Counted from the stretch's first letter, positions 8,598 to 16,862 are shown. The stretch is DNA of 64,000 nt from Pseudomonadota bacterium (GCA_018261895.1 JAGTRT010000004.1:62001-126000), one strand, 5' to 3'. Program-made: numbers and translations. Notes: generated from the letters alone by a model not told the origin.

Positions 8598-10118
8598 ATG
8601 ATTTATGCAGCTCCCGGCGCCGCTGGTGCCAAGATCGCTTACAAGGCCCAATACGACAACTTCATCGGCGGCAAGTGGGTCGCCCCGGTCAAGGGTCAGT
8701 ATTTCGACGTCGTGACCCCGGTCAACGGCAAGGTTTACACCAAGGTTGCCCGCTCCACCGCTGAAGACATCGAGCTGGCACTCGACGCCGCCCACGCTGC
8801 CTTCCCGACCTGGGGCAAGACCGATGCGACCACCCGCTCCAACACTCTGCTCAAGATCGCCGATCGCCTCGAAGCCAATCTCGAACTGCTGGCCTACGCC
8901 GAAACCGTCGATAACGGCAAGCCGATCCGCGAAACCCTGAACGCCGACATCCCGCTCGCCGTCGACCACTTCCGTTACTTCGCCGGCTGCCTGCGTTCGC
9001 AGGAAGGCGGCATCTCGGAAATCGACGAGAACACCATGGCTTACCACATCCATGAGCCCCTCGGCGTCGTCGGCCAGATCATCCCCTGGAACTTCCCGAT
9101 CCTCATGGCCGCCTGGAAGCTGGCCCCGGCCCTCGGCGCCGGCAACTGCGTCGTCCTCAAGCCGGCCGAATCGACCCCGATCTCCATCCTGATCCTCATG
9201 GAACTGATCGCCGACCTGCTGCCGCCGGGCGTGCTGAACATCGTCAACGGCCTTGGCCGCGAAGCCGGCATGCCGCTCGCCACCAGCAAGCGCATCGCCA
9301 AGATCGCCTTCACCGGCTCCACCGCCACCGGCCGCGTCATCGCCCAGGCCGCTGCCAACAACCTGATCCCGGCTACGCTGGAACTGGGTGGCAAGTCCCC
9401 CAACATCTTCTTCGAAGACGTCATGGCCAAGGACGACGCCTTCCTCGACAAGGCCATCGAAGGCATGGTGCTGTTCGCCTTCAACCAGGGCGAAGTCTGT
9501 ACCTGCCCGTCGCGCGCCCTGATCCAGGAATCGATCTACGACAAGTTCATCGAGAAGGTTCTGAAGCGCGTTGCCGCCATCAAGCAGGGTTCGCCGCTCG
9601 ACACCGACACGATGATGGGTGCCCAGGCTTCCGACATCCAGATGGAAAAGATCCAGTCCTACCTCAAGCTCGGCAAGGAAGAAGGCGCTCAGTGCCTGAT
9701 CGGTGGTGAGCGCGCCAACCTCGGCGGTGACCTCGAAGGCGGCTACTACATCCAGCCGACCCTGTTCAAGGGCCACAACAAGATGCGCATCTTCCAGGAA
9801 GAAATCTTCGGGCCGGTCCTGGCCGTGACGACCTTCAAGGACGAAGCCGAAGCGCTGGCCATCGCCAACGACACCCCGTACGGCCTTGGCGCCGGCGTGT
9901 GGAGCCGCAACGGCAATGTCGCCTACCGCATGGGTCGCGCCATCCAGGCCGGCCGCGTGTGGACGAACTGCTACCACGCCTACCCGGCACACGCTGCCTT
10001 CGGCGGCTATAAGGAATCCGGTATCGGCCGCGAGACCCACAAGGTCATGCTCGACCACTACCAGCAAACGAAGAACCTGCTCGTCTCCTACTCGGAAAAC
10101 AAGCTGGGCTTCTTCTAA
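8598..10118 (+). CDS. exaC: NAD-dependent (acet)aldehyde dehydrogenase, AcoD/ExaC type
   Basis: 506 residues, the usual length for AcoD/ExaC enzymes, from ATG 8598 behind TTGGAGAC; a TTG at 8586 is less likely. It oxidises acetaldehyde to acetate with NAD. Visible motifs are [17 protein letters not shown] (cofactor side), LELGGKSPN with general base Glu262, and [11 protein letters not shown] with catalytic Cys301 and a second Cys at 303. The C-terminal half has [12 protein letters not shown]. The gene is followed by a DUF779 gene, the usual partner of this enzyme family, and preceded by a sigma-54 promoter. This matches regulation by an AcoR-type activator such as the one at 17084. It would remove the aldehyde produced by a PQQ alcohol dehydrogenase, whose accessory genes are at 14-17 kb. 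Confidence 0.93.
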   Translation: MIYAAPGAAGAKIAYKAQYDNFIGGKWVAPVKGQYFDVVTPVNGKVYTKVARSTAEDIELALDAAHAAFPTWGKTDATTRSNTLLKIADRLEANLELLAYAETVDNGKPIRETLNADIPLAVDHFRYFAGCLRSQEGGISEIDENTMAYHIHEPLGVVGQIIPWNFPILMAAWKLAPALGAGNCVVLKPAESTPISILILMELIADLLPPGVLNIVNGLGREAGMPLATSKRIAKIAFTGSTATGRVIAQAAANNLIPATLELGGKSPNIFFEDVMAKDDAFLDKAIEGMVLFAFNQGEVCTCPSRALIQESIYDKFIEKVLKRVAAIKQGSPLDTDTMMGAQASDIQMEKIQSYLKLGKEEGAQCLIGGERANLGGDLEGGYYIQPTLFKGHNKMRIFQEEIFGPVLAVTTFKDEAEALAIANDTPYGLGAGVWSRNGNVAYRMGRAIQAGRVWTNCYHAYPAHAAFGGYKESGIGRETHKVMLDHYQQTKNLLVSYSENKLGFF

Positions 10119-10240
10119 GCATCGCCTTCGGCACCGACCGGCCATCCCGCCCTGCACCCGGGGCGGGCCAGCGACTGGTCGGGGCTTCAGGAGCATCTCC
10201 TCCACAGCCCAAAGGTATTTGGTTTTGCGGGCAACTCTTG

Positions 10241-10266
10241 GGGGCGGGCAACCGCCCCTCTTTTTT
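10241..10266 (+). terminator. Hairpin with T-tract between aldehyde dehydrogenase and DUF779 genes
   Basis: A 7-bp GC stem GGGGCGG / CCGCCCC with a GCAA tetraloop is followed by TCTTTTTT. It looks like an intrinsic terminator located 24 bases before the DUF779 start, so it probably attenuates rather than blocks expression of the downstream genes. Confidence 0.7.
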
Positions 10267-10289
10267 AAATTCGATTTCAGGAGAACGAC

Positions 10290-10661
10290 ATGGTCGACCG
10301 CGTCATCGCCACACCGGCCACGCTGGAGCTGATCGAACGCCTGAAACAGCAATACGGGCCGGCACTCATCTTCATGCAATCCGGCGGCTGCTGCGACAAC
10401 AGCGCCCCCAACTGCTACCTGCCCAACGAGCTGACCATCGGCCCCTATGACCTCCATCTCGGCGACATTGCCGGCATGCCCTTCTACATCTCGGCATCGC
10501 AATACGAGTACTGGAAGCACACCCAACTGATCATCGACGTCTTCGACGGCCAGGGCGGCACCTTTTCCCTCGAAGCGGGGACCGGCAAGGCCTTCATCAC
10601 CCGCTCCCGTCTCTTCACCGATGCCGAATGGGCCGAGCTGCAAGCCGCCGGTCTCGTCTAA
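10290..10661 (+). CDS. DUF779 family protein
   Basis: 123 residues from ATG 10290 behind CAGGAGAACGAC. It matches the DUF779 pattern: LIFMQSGGCCDNSAPNCYL near residues 28-46 (a cysteine-rich stretch), then GDIAGMPFYISASQYEYW and a C-terminal LEAGTGKAFITRSRLF. No enzymatic role is established for this family, but its genes are strongly linked to acetaldehyde dehydrogenases of the AcoD/ExaC type, as here. The three clustered cysteines could bind metal or take part in thiol chemistry (inference). It probably shares a transcript with the dehydrogenase gene, weakened by the hairpin between them. Confidence 0.88.
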   Translation: MVDRVIATPATLELIERLKQQYGPALIFMQSGGCCDNSAPNCYLPNELTIGPYDLHLGDIAGMPFYISASQYEYWKHTQLIIDVFDGQGGTFSLEAGTGKAFITRSRLFTDAEWAELQAAGLV

Positions 10662-10687
10662 GCGCGACTGAATCCAAAGGAATTCAC

Positions 10688-11023
10688 ATGAACAAAGCAC
10701 TTTCCCATCTTCTCGTCCCCCTGCTCGCCGCCACCGCCTTCACGCTGGCCAATCCGGCCCGCGCATCCGACGGCGAAGCCATCGTCAAGAAAGCCCGCTG
10801 CATCGCCTGCCACACCGTCGACCAGAAGCGCGTCGGCCCGGCCTACAAGGACGTTGCGACCAAATACAAGGGTGACGGCAAGGCTCCGGGCAAGCTCTTC
10901 GACAAGGTCCGCGCCGGCGGCGCCGGCAACTGGGGCGAAGTCCCGATGCTGCCCCACCCCGCCGACAAGATCAGCGACGACGACCTCAAGGCCGCCATCG
11001 CCTGGATTCTCGGCCTGAGCTGA
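10688..11023 (+). CDS. Periplasmic class I cytochrome c
   Basis: 111 residues from ATG 10688 with AAAGGA upstream. A signal peptide (cleavage expected after PARA, residue 26) leads to a monoheme domain of about 85 residues. The heme motif is CIACH (Cys38, Cys41, His42), and the likely sixth ligand is the Met in EVPMLPHP. The small size and GPAYKDVA segment resemble cytochrome c551/c552. It lies 26 bases after the DUF779 gene on the same strand and may be the electron acceptor for the periplasmic alcohol oxidation system encoded nearby (inference). Confidence 0.9.
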   Translation: MNKALSHLLVPLLAATAFTLANPARASDGEAIVKKARCIACHTVDQKRVGPAYKDVATKYKGDGKAPGKLFDKVRAGGAGNWGEVPMLPHPADKISDDDLKAAIAWILGLS

Positions 11024-11153
11024 TTCCCTGATTGGGGATCAAAAGGGGAACAGCCACTCCTTTTCACGCATGGCCAACGGCCAGCGACCATACAGCGGCA
11101 CCCGGCGGCGCGAACAACCGCCGGGCAGCCCATAAAACCGGGAACAGGCCTCT

Positions 11154-11189
11154 GACGGTCTACCGGAAAAAAACGCCAAATTTGAAATG
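11154..11189 (-). repeat. Dispersed CCGGTTGACCGT repeat, copy 3
   Basis: Minus-orientation copy with one core change (CCGGTAGACCGT). It lies between the convergent cytochrome c and NosL-like genes. The spacer also holds GGGCAGCCCATAAA (11123-11136), found again at 16926-16939. Confidence 0.85.
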
Positions 11190-11223
11190 CCCCGCCAGCC
11201 ACGCCCTGGCCAGGGAAAGCCGA

Positions 11224-11781
11224 TCAGGCGCCAGCGCTGGCCGCCCGTCGCGCCCGCTCGCGATCGGACTCATAACGCCGGATGATCCCGGCCGACAGCT
11301 CGTTCAGGCAGGCCGTGAAGGCGGCGCCGAACGTCCCGACCTCGCCGCCCGCCGACGCGCGCACCCGGCTGGCCGCCGCCGCGTCGGCAAAGGCGTATTT
11401 GCTCACCCGGCTCATCACCGGGCGCAGCTGGCTGCCGATCAGGTAAGTCGCCGACGCGGCCTCGACGAGGGGCTTGAGCGGCAACGCCGAGCCGTAATCG
11501 GGCGCATAGACCCCGGCGAAACCGCGCAAACGCTCCGCCACCATGCGCTCGGCCGCGCAATTGATCGAGCACGTGCCCTCCACCGCCCCGTCGCCGAACT
11601 GCACCAGATGGCGCGTCTCGTGAAACATGCGGCGATCCATGTTGCAGACCACGCAGCGCGGATGCGCCGACAACTCCGCCTCGACCGGCGGCGGCATCGC
11701 CCCCTTCGCCCCGACGCCCGCCAGCGCCGGCCGGGCAACCGCCAGCAACAAACCTGCCTTGACCAAATCCCGACGACGCAT
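11224..11781 (-). CDS. NosL-like copper-binding protein with Tat-type signal
   Basis: 185 residues. The N-terminus MRRRDLVKAGLLLAVA looks like a twin-arginine signal, unlike the lipoprotein signal of classical NosL. The NosL-type copper motif CVVCNMD (Cys43, Cys46, Met48) follows, then HETRHLVQFGDG and a third cysteine region GTCSINCAAER. NosL proteins deliver copper, for example to nitrous oxide reductase, but no nos genes are present here, so a broader periplasmic copper chaperone or nitrous-oxide-independent role is possible. It is the second gene downstream of the CSD-DUF1294 gene on the same strand, separated from it by a dispersed repeat. Confidence 0.7.
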   Translation of the reverse strand: MRRRDLVKAGLLLAVARPALAGVGAKGAMPPPVEAELSAHPRCVVCNMDRRMFHETRHLVQFGDGAVEGTCSINCAAERMVAERLRGFAGVYAPDYGSALPLKPLVEAASATYLIGSQLRPVMSRVSKYAFADAAAASRVRASAGGEVGTFGAAFTACLNELSAGIIRRYESDRERARRAASAGA

Positions 11782-11849
11782 GTTCCGCTCCTGAAAAAAG
11801 TTTGTATCGACCGCCGCCTGGGCAGCAACTGGTGAAACGACGGCAATCC

Positions 11850-11884
11850 CACGGTCAACCGGAAATTTCCGCCAAAATCGAAAT
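11850..11884 (-). repeat. Dispersed CCGGTTGACCGT repeat, copy 4
   Basis: Minus-orientation copy with an intact CCGGTTGACCGT core and a T-run replaced by AAATTT. It ends 6 bases past the stop of the CSD-DUF1294 gene. Confidence 0.85.
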
Positions 11885-11890
11885 CCGCGC

Positions 11891-12508
11891 TCAGCGACCG
11901 AGCAGCCCCATCTGCAGCGCAGCGCCCGCCGGCGTCAGCAGCCAGCCCAGCCCCCCGCAATTGATCAGCACCGTCGCCCAGAAACCAACCTGAAACGACG
12001 CCTTGCTTGACTTGTGGCGCAACACCCGCTGCGCCACCAGCGCCCCCGGCCAGCCCCCGCACAGCGCGATCATGTGCAAGGTATTCTCCGCCGTCCGCCA
12101 ATGCCCGCCCTGTGCCGCCGCCTTGTCCCAGGCATAGACGGCAAACGCCAGCAGACTCGCCCCGGCGTACAACCCGAGGACCATCAGCGGCAGGCGCCCG
12201 GTGAGCACCAGCGCCCCGAGCAAACCAAAAAACGCCAACACCAGCAACGGCAAGCCACCGCCACGGCCATTCCCGACCGGCCGCGCCCCCCGCGACCGGA
12301 CGTCGACAAACGCCACCCCCACCGCCCGCGCCCGCCCCTTCGCATCGGCTGTCAGTTCATACGTCACGATATCGCCCTCGACCGGCCGCCGCCCACCCTG
12401 CCCGAACGCCTTGATATGCAGAAAAACCCGCTCACCACCCCCGTTCGGCGTAATGAAACCAAAGCCCTGGCCGTCCTTCCACTGCGTGATTTTTCCCTGG
12501 TAGCGCAT
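11891..12508 (-). CDS. Cold-shock domain fused to DUF1294 membrane domain
   Basis: 205 residues from ATG 12506-12508. The N-terminal 65 residues form a cold-shock domain: GKITQWKDGQGFGFITP contains the RNP1-type aromatic cluster and VFLHIKAF the RNP2-type motif. After a glycine/arginine linker come two membrane helices (about 90-130), then a DUF1294 domain with YAWDKAAAQ, WRTAEN and GGWPGALVAQ, ending in another helix. The fusion is widespread in proteobacteria but its function is unknown. A cytoplasmic nucleic-acid-binding domain anchored to the inner membrane is the plain structural reading. A TTG at 12526 is a weaker start. Confidence 0.9.
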   Translation of the reverse strand: MRYQGKITQWKDGQGFGFITPNGGGERVFLHIKAFGQGGRRPVEGDIVTYELTADAKGRARAVGVAFVDVRSRGARPVGNGRGGGLPLLVLAFFGLLGALVLTGRLPLMVLGLYAGASLLAFAVYAWDKAAAQGGHWRTAENTLHMIALCGGWPGALVAQRVLRHKSSKASFQVGFWATVLINCGGLGWLLTPAGAALQMGLLGR

Positions 12509-12522
12509 GACTCTGCCTTGGC

Positions 12523-13323
12523 TCAAGTCTTTATGAATCGAACCTCGTTGGGCTTTTGAGCCGGAGATAGCTCGAATTGATCAGGAAACCTCCGAAACAA
12601 TTTGGGGGATGCAGCATTTTTTGCCAGCAGTTTCTTGTCATGCAGCACTTTAGCAACCTGGCTCAAAGACAACCAATCCCCTTTCTTCAGATCGGGAATT
12701 GCTGCGATGATTTCCTTGAGTGACACGTCAGATTTGGTCCCGGCAGCTTTCGCCTTTACGTTCTTCTTGGGTTCTGCGGCTTTTTTGGGGACTGAAGGTT
12801 TCGGTTTCTCAGAAGAACAAGGAATTTGATTGACCTTCTGCTTGGCCTCTTGCCCCCGATTGGCAACCTTCGATCCAAAGTCTTGTTCTTCTACGACCTG
12901 ATTGGGAAGCTCATCACCTACATATATGACTTGATCGTAGGCGGGAAGGGCATCAGGTGCCAGCTTGTTGCGTATGCTCACGCATACCACCTTGATACCG
13001 CGCTCCCGAAGTCGAACGACCAATGGCAGAAAATCAAGGTCGCCTGAGCCTATCGCAACAAGCTTGGGATGTGGAGCGCTACATGCCAATTCCATGGCAT
13101 CCACTGCGAGCGCCACATCAGTCGTATTTTTCCCAAGAGATAAATTGATAAATGGCCGAATTGCGTGCCTACGTAAGACCTCGCTCAACCCCTTGATATT
13201 TTCAGAACTGCCATAGGCTCGCCGAATAGACGCCGCTCCGTATTCTCGCTCAAGCGCCTGAATCCCCTCCTCAAGCCAACTTGAAGACGAAAGGTTGTCG
13301 GCATCGATCAGTAAAGCAATCAC
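12523..13323 (-). CDS. NYN-domain (PIN-like) putative RNase with C-terminal OST-HTH/LOTUS domain
   Basis: 266 residues from GTG 13321-13323, chosen because GAGG lies 9 bases upstream and the domain starts at once (VIALLIDADN). The NYN/LabA-like fold covers about residues 1-130, with acidic catalytic-type positions in LLIDADN, KNTTDVALAVDAM and GSGDLDFLPLV. A Lys/Pro/Ala-rich linker (about 140-195) leads to a C-terminal winged-helix OST-HTH domain (SLKEIIAAI ... FPDQFEL). NYN proteins are predicted metal-dependent RNases, and OST-HTH domains bind RNA. Base composition is visibly lower in GC than both neighbours, a hint of horizontal acquisition. It stands alone, just upstream of the CSD-DUF1294 gene. 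Confidence 0.85.
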   Translation of the reverse strand: MIALLIDADNLSSSSWLEEGIQALEREYGAASIRRAYGSSENIKGLSEVLRRHAIRPFINLSLGKNTTDVALAVDAMELACSAPHPKLVAIGSGDLDFLPLVVRLRERGIKVVCVSIRNKLAPDALPAYDQVIYVGDELPNQVVEEQDFGSKVANRGQEAKQKVNQIPCSSEKPKPSVPKKAAEPKKNVKAKAAGTKSDVSLKEIIAAIPDLKKGDWLSLSQVAKVLHDKKLLAKNAASPKLFRRFPDQFELSPAQKPNEVRFIKT

Positions 13324-13366
13324 TTTATTTGTCCTCGTGAATTGACAGAATGGGGTGGCTATCAGC

Positions 13367-13858
13367 CTACCGGCTGAACAACGCGTCGTAGGCCGCCGCT
13401 GTAAATCCCTGGACACGTTGTCCGTTGGCGATCAGCAGCGGAATGCCGCCGCCCCGGCCGACGGCGCTGAAGGCCTGTTTGCCATCGGGCGTGTCGATGT
13501 CGATTTCCTGATAGGCGACGCCGCGGTTGTTCAGGTAGGCCTTGGCCTTGCGGCAGTAGCCGCACCATTCGGCCGAATAGAGGACCGTGCCGGAGGCGGG
13601 TTGGGCCGCCAGCCGCTTCTTCATGCTTTTTTCCGCGTCCTGGCGAAAGTTCAGGGTCGATTCCGGCACCGGCGAAGCGGGCAGGTTTTCGAAGGAATAG
13701 ATTTTCTGGACCTTGCCGGTGGTCGGCGGATGATCGCTGTAGGTCACCCGCCCGTCGGGGCCGACCGACCGGTAGACGTTGTCTGCGCCTGCCGTGCCAC
13801 CAACGAGCAGTCCGGCGAACAGGAGACTGTAGCGAGCGATGAGTTTCAGTGTGCGCAT
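13367..13858 (-). CDS. Periplasmic DUF4124-glutaredoxin fusion protein
   Basis: 163 residues. A signal peptide (cleavage near GGTAGA, about residue 25) precedes a short DUF4124 domain with NVYRSVGPDGRVTYSDHPP. A glutaredoxin-like domain follows from about residue 88, with active-site motif WCGYC (CxxC) and GGGIPLLIANGQ as the cis-proline loop. An exported glutaredoxin fold with an intact CxxC suggests thiol-disulfide exchange in the periplasm, perhaps in cytochrome maturation (inference). It is 43 bases upstream of the NYN gene on the same strand, but composition and the GAGG-GTG start of that gene suggest they are not functionally tied. Confidence 0.85.
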   Translation of the reverse strand: MRTLKLIARYSLLFAGLLVGGTAGADNVYRSVGPDGRVTYSDHPPTTGKVQKIYSFENLPASPVPESTLNFRQDAEKSMKKRLAAQPASGTVLYSAEWCGYCRKAKAYLNNRGVAYQEIDIDTPDGKQAFSAVGRGGGIPLLIANGQRVQGFTAAAYDALFSR

Positions 13859-13947
13859 GGGGCCGGGCGGGGGTTTCCGCCTTCCGTCGAATGAGCCACG
13901 ATGATAATACGAACGACTATTCCAGCGTTCTTTTCAGCAATCCGGCG

Positions 13948-13971
13948 AAAAAAATGCCACCTCGGGGTGGC
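13948..13971 (-). terminator. Intrinsic terminator of the pedF-to-cytochrome b561 operon
   Basis: On the minus strand a 6-bp stem GCCACC / GGTGGC with a 4-base loop is followed by ATTTTTTT. It lies about 85 bases past the cytochrome b561 stop; the dispersed repeat copy lies between the gene and the hairpin. Confidence 0.75.
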
Positions 13972-13973
13972 AG

Positions 13974-14008
13974 ATTTCGATTTTGGCCCTTTTTTCCGGT
14001 AGACCGTG
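13974..14008 (+). repeat. Dispersed CCGGTTGACCGT repeat, copy 5
   Basis: Plus-orientation copy with ATTTCGATTTTGG arm, T6 run and core CCGGTAGACCGT. It sits between the cytochrome b561 stop and the terminator. Confidence 0.88.
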
Positions 14009-14056
14009 AGATTGCCCCCGGAAGCCTATAACTTTAGTCAGGCCGCGAGCGCTCCA

Positions 14057-14605
14057 TCATGGAGCACCTGTTCCATTTTTGAACAATCCGCCGGGCAACA
14101 TGCGTTGCATCGTCCCGTCACGCAGGAACGCGTGCTTGAGACCACCGGCAATATGCAGGGCGATCAGCCCGGCGAGGCCCCAGACGAAGGCGACATGGGC
14201 GAGCTTGAAGACGCCGTTGAGCGCTTCGTCCGGCCAGCCGAGCTTGGGCAGTTCGAGGCCGAAGAACTTGATGGCGTAGGGCGTGAAGGACGACGCCAGG
14301 AACCCGGCGAGCGGCGCCAGCAGCAGCAGGACGTAGAGCGCGTGATGGGTGGCCGTGGCGAGGCGCGCTTCCCAGCCGCTGGCCAGTTGTTTCGGGGCGG
14401 GATGCCCGCGACGCCAGGCCAGGCGGGCGACAATGAGCAGCAGGGCGAGCAGGCCGAGCGACTTGTGCAGGCCGTAGGCGGCGCTGCGTTCGGCGCCCTT
14501 GGGCAGATCGACCATGGTCCAGCCGAGCCAGAGCAGCCAGAGGACAACGATGGCCTGCGCCCAGTGCAGGACGATGGCGGGCAGCGTGTAACGTTCGGTG
14601 CTCAT
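14057..14605 (-). CDS. Cytochrome b561 family di-heme membrane protein
   Basis: 182 residues from ATG 14603-14605, ATGA-coupled to the propeller gene upstream. Four membrane helices carry the expected histidines: AIVLHWAQA in helix 1, YGLHKSLG at the end of helix 2, a third before HHALYVLLLL, and ALHIAGGLKHAFL in helix 4. Proteins of this family pass electrons between periplasmic carriers and the quinone pool. As last gene of an operon with PedF-type cytochrome, MoxJ-like binding protein and YVTN propeller, it probably links periplasmic alcohol oxidation to the respiratory chain (inference). A longer open frame continues upstream but overlaps the propeller gene in another frame. Confidence 0.9.
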   Translation of the reverse strand: MSTERYTLPAIVLHWAQAIVVLWLLWLGWTMVDLPKGAERSAAYGLHKSLGLLALLLIVARLAWRRGHPAPKQLASGWEARLATATHHALYVLLLLAPLAGFLASSFTPYAIKFFGLELPKLGWPDEALNGVFKLAHVAFVWGLAGLIALHIAGGLKHAFLRDGTMQRMLPGGLFKNGTGAP

Positions 14606-15540
14606 CGGATGCTCACGCCCCAGGGCAGTTCGCCGACTTCGATGTCGGCCAGTTTCGTGAAGCTGACGGTGTCGATGACCGACACCGTGCCGGAACGGCC
14701 GTTGGCGACATAAAGCTTGGCGCCATCCGGCGTGAGGGCCATGTTCCACGGGCGCTTGCCGACTTCGACAGTGCCGACGACGGTGTTGGTCGCCACGTCG
14801 ATGGCCATCACCGACGGATCGCGGCCGTTGCTCACATAAACGCGCTGGCCATCCGGATGCACGGCGATCCCGTTCGGGTACTGCCCGGCGGTGATTTCGG
14901 CGATCACGCTGCGCGCCTTGACGTCGATGGCGTAGACCTTGCCGGCCATCTCGCTGGCCACGTAGGCCCGGCTGCCGTCGGGCAGGAAACCGATGCCGCG
15001 CGGCCGCTTGCCGACTGGCACGTTGGCCACCTGCCGACGCTTTTTGACATCGATGACATCGACCTGCTCGGCCTCTTCGGCGCTGACGTAGAGCCAGCGG
15101 CCGTCGGGGCTGAACACGGCATGTTCCGGATTCTTGCCCTGCACCTTGATGCGCGCCACCAAGCTGCCCTGCGGCGCGGAGAGCAGGACGACGCTGTTGT
15201 CGTCCTCGACCGCCACGGCCAGCCACTTGCCGTCGGCCGACAGGCTCACGCCCTCCGGCGAATCGCCCACGCGCACGGTCTTCTGCAACTGCCCGGAAGC
15301 GCCATCGACGATGAGCAGGCTGCCGGTCTTGCCGTCCGTCAGATAGACCCGCCCGCCGCCCGAGGCGATGCCGCGCGGCCGCTCGCCGACCGGGAAATCG
15401 CTGACACGCTGGTCGTTGGCGGTATCGATGACGCTCAGCGTCGCCGATTTCTCGTTCGGCACATAGGCCAGCGGCCCGGCCAGCGCTGCTGTGCCGAATA
15501 CGGCCAGCAGCGCAGCCAGCAGGCATGGGCGAAGTTTCAT
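14602..15540 (-). CDS. PQQ-dependent catabolism-associated YVTN beta-propeller protein
   Basis: 312 residues from ATG 15538-15540. A signal peptide (MKLRPCLLAALLAVFGTAALA) is followed by about seven 40-residue repeats with the signatures LYVANGRSGTVSVID, VGKRPRGIGF and VYVSNGRDPSVMAID. This is the YVTN propeller pattern seen in proteins encoded beside PQQ alcohol dehydrogenases. Its exact job is unknown; a periplasmic docking or cofactor-handling role is usually supposed. The gene lies 7 bases after the MoxJ-like gene and overlaps the cytochrome b561 start by 4 bases. The quinoprotein dehydrogenase itself is not in the window. Confidence 0.88.
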   Translation of the reverse strand: MKLRPCLLAALLAVFGTAALAGPLAYVPNEKSATLSVIDTANDQRVSDFPVGERPRGIASGGGRVYLTDGKTGSLLIVDGASGQLQKTVRVGDSPEGVSLSADGKWLAVAVEDDNSVVLLSAPQGSLVARIKVQGKNPEHAVFSPDGRWLYVSAEEAEQVDVIDVKKRRQVANVPVGKRPRGIGFLPDGSRAYVASEMAGKVYAIDVKARSVIAEITAGQYPNGIAVHPDGQRVYVSNGRDPSVMAIDVATNTVVGTVEVGKRPWNMALTPDGAKLYVANGRSGTVSVIDTVSFTKLADIEVGELPWGVSIR

Positions 15541-15547
15541 GCTGGCC

Positions 15548-16396
15548 TCAGGTCGGTTGGTAGGTAATGCCGTGGCGCTTGAAGATGCCGGCAATCGTGC
15601 CGTCGGCCTTCAGGTCGGCCATGGCGCGCCCGAGGGCTTCGGCCAGGGCCTGTTCCTCGACCTTGACTGCCATGCCCAGAGGCCAGCTGTCGATCTTCAA
15701 CTCGGCGAACTTCGGCGTTTCCAGGACCACCTTGTCCATGCCCTTGATCGCCGCCTCCATTTCGCCGCGCGCGCCCAGCACTGCCGACACCTTGCCCTCG
15801 GCCATGCCTTTGGCGGCATCGGCCACGGTCTTGAAATGCACGACGTTTTCGCGCAGGCGGCCATTCATGACGCCAAGCAGGAAAGAATCGGCCAGCGACG
15901 TGGTTTCAACGCCGATCTTTTCGCGCGTGAAGATTTCCAGCGCGACGGCGGCCGAGCCCGACAGCGGCTTCGGCACGCGCTCGGGATTGCGCGCCAGGGC
16001 CAGCATCTCGGTGTGATACGCCCCGAAAATGCGGACCTTGTCATTGGCCCGTGCCAGGTACTCGTCGACCGGCACGTGCATCATCACGTCGGACGGCTGG
16101 GTGCCCAGGTAATGGCCCTTCCAGACCATGTTGCGCAGGTCGTCGTTCATGTCCTCGTCGGCGTTGTAGCCGACCACTTCGGCCGTCAGGCCGAGCTTGC
16201 CGGCCAGCGCCCGGGCGATGTCGGCGTCGATGCCCTTGCCGCCGGCCATCGAGTACGGCGCGAAATCGTTGTATACCGCCACGCGCAGGCGACCGCGCTG
16301 ACGAATCGACTCAAGCCCATCGGCCATCGCCGGCAGGGCAACGGCCATGGGCAGGGCTGCAATAGCCTTCAGCCAGCGGCGGCGATCATTCTTCAT
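15548..16396 (-). CDS. Quinoprotein dehydrogenase-associated solute-binding protein (MoxJ-like)
   Basis: 282 residues. The N-terminus MKNDRRRWLKAIAALPMA looks like a Tat-type signal. The mature part has the family 3 solute-binding fold: LRVAVYNDFAPYSMAGG, GIDADIARALAGKLGL and MAEGKVSAVLGARGEM. Proteins of this branch (MoxJ relatives) are found with PQQ-dependent methanol and ethanol dehydrogenases and are thought to help assemble them rather than transport solutes; no ABC permease or ATPase genes are nearby, which fits. The start overlaps the end of the cytochrome gene by 11 bases. Confidence 0.88.
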   Translation of the reverse strand: MKNDRRRWLKAIAALPMAVALPAMADGLESIRQRGRLRVAVYNDFAPYSMAGGKGIDADIARALAGKLGLTAEVVGYNADEDMNDDLRNMVWKGHYLGTQPSDVMMHVPVDEYLARANDKVRIFGAYHTEMLALARNPERVPKPLSGSAAVALEIFTREKIGVETTSLADSFLLGVMNGRLRENVVHFKTVADAAKGMAEGKVSAVLGARGEMEAAIKGMDKVVLETPKFAELKIDSWPLGMAVKVEEQALAEALGRAMADLKADGTIAGIFKRHGITYQPT

Positions 16397-16814
16397 GGAC
16401 GGTTTCCAGCCAGGTACGGATGGCCCACATGGCCTCCTGACTCAGTGTACCCTCGAACGGCGGCATGTATACGCGACCGTCGCGCACGGCGCCCTTGCGG
16501 ATACGCTGCAGGAAAACCTCGTCGCCTTCGTCGCCGAGCGGCAGGAAGCGCAGGTCCGGCGCAATGCCGCCGGAGATGGCGCCCAGGCCATGGCAGCGGG
16601 CGCAGTTCTGGTTGAAGGCGGAATCGCCGATGCGCGTGGCCGTCTTGTCCTTGCGATAGGGATTGCTCGGCAGGAAATCAGCGCCCAGATTCTTCAGGCC
16701 GGTCGTATCGACAGCCTGCGGCACGACGTCGCCATGCGCAAAAACCTGCGGCGCGGCCACGCCAATGAAGAGGGCGGTTGCCACAGCACCGATGTGTCGG
16801 AAGGGATGTTTCAC
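16386..16814 (-). CDS. pedF: Cytochrome c-550 PedF, PQQ alcohol dehydrogenase electron acceptor
   Basis: 142 residues. A signal peptide ends near PQVFA (residue 26), and the mature protein begins HGDVVPQAVDT, characteristic of PedF. The heme motif is CARCHGL (about residues 71-75), followed by ISGGIAPDLR; the methionine in VYMPPFEG is the likely sixth ligand. PedF takes electrons from the periplasmic PQQ ethanol dehydrogenase. First gene of a four-gene minus-strand operon (pedF, MoxJ-like, propeller, cytochrome b561) behind a sigma-54 promoter about 50 bases upstream. Confidence 0.9.
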   Translation of the reverse strand: MKHPFRHIGAVATALFIGVAAPQVFAHGDVVPQAVDTTGLKNLGADFLPSNPYRKDKTATRIGDSAFNQNCARCHGLGAISGGIAPDLRFLPLGDEGDEVFLQRIRKGAVRDGRVYMPPFEGTLSQEAMWAIRTWLETVHEE

Positions 16815-16862
16815 AATGTCTCCTTGTTTGATTGCGGGTTACTGCTTTTGTGACAAGGCTTC

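Noticed and set aside
8571-10700. 709-codon minus-strand frame
   Set aside because: It is the shadow of exaC and neighbours in a high-GC region; no motif.
14082-14098. TGTTCCATTTTTGAACA, resembling the candidate activator site
   Set aside because: It lies within the last codons of the cytochrome b561 gene and is not upstream of any promoter; probably chance.
14606-15526. Upstream extension of the cytochrome b561 frame
   Set aside because: It overlaps the propeller gene in another frame; the b561 domain starts at ATG 14605.
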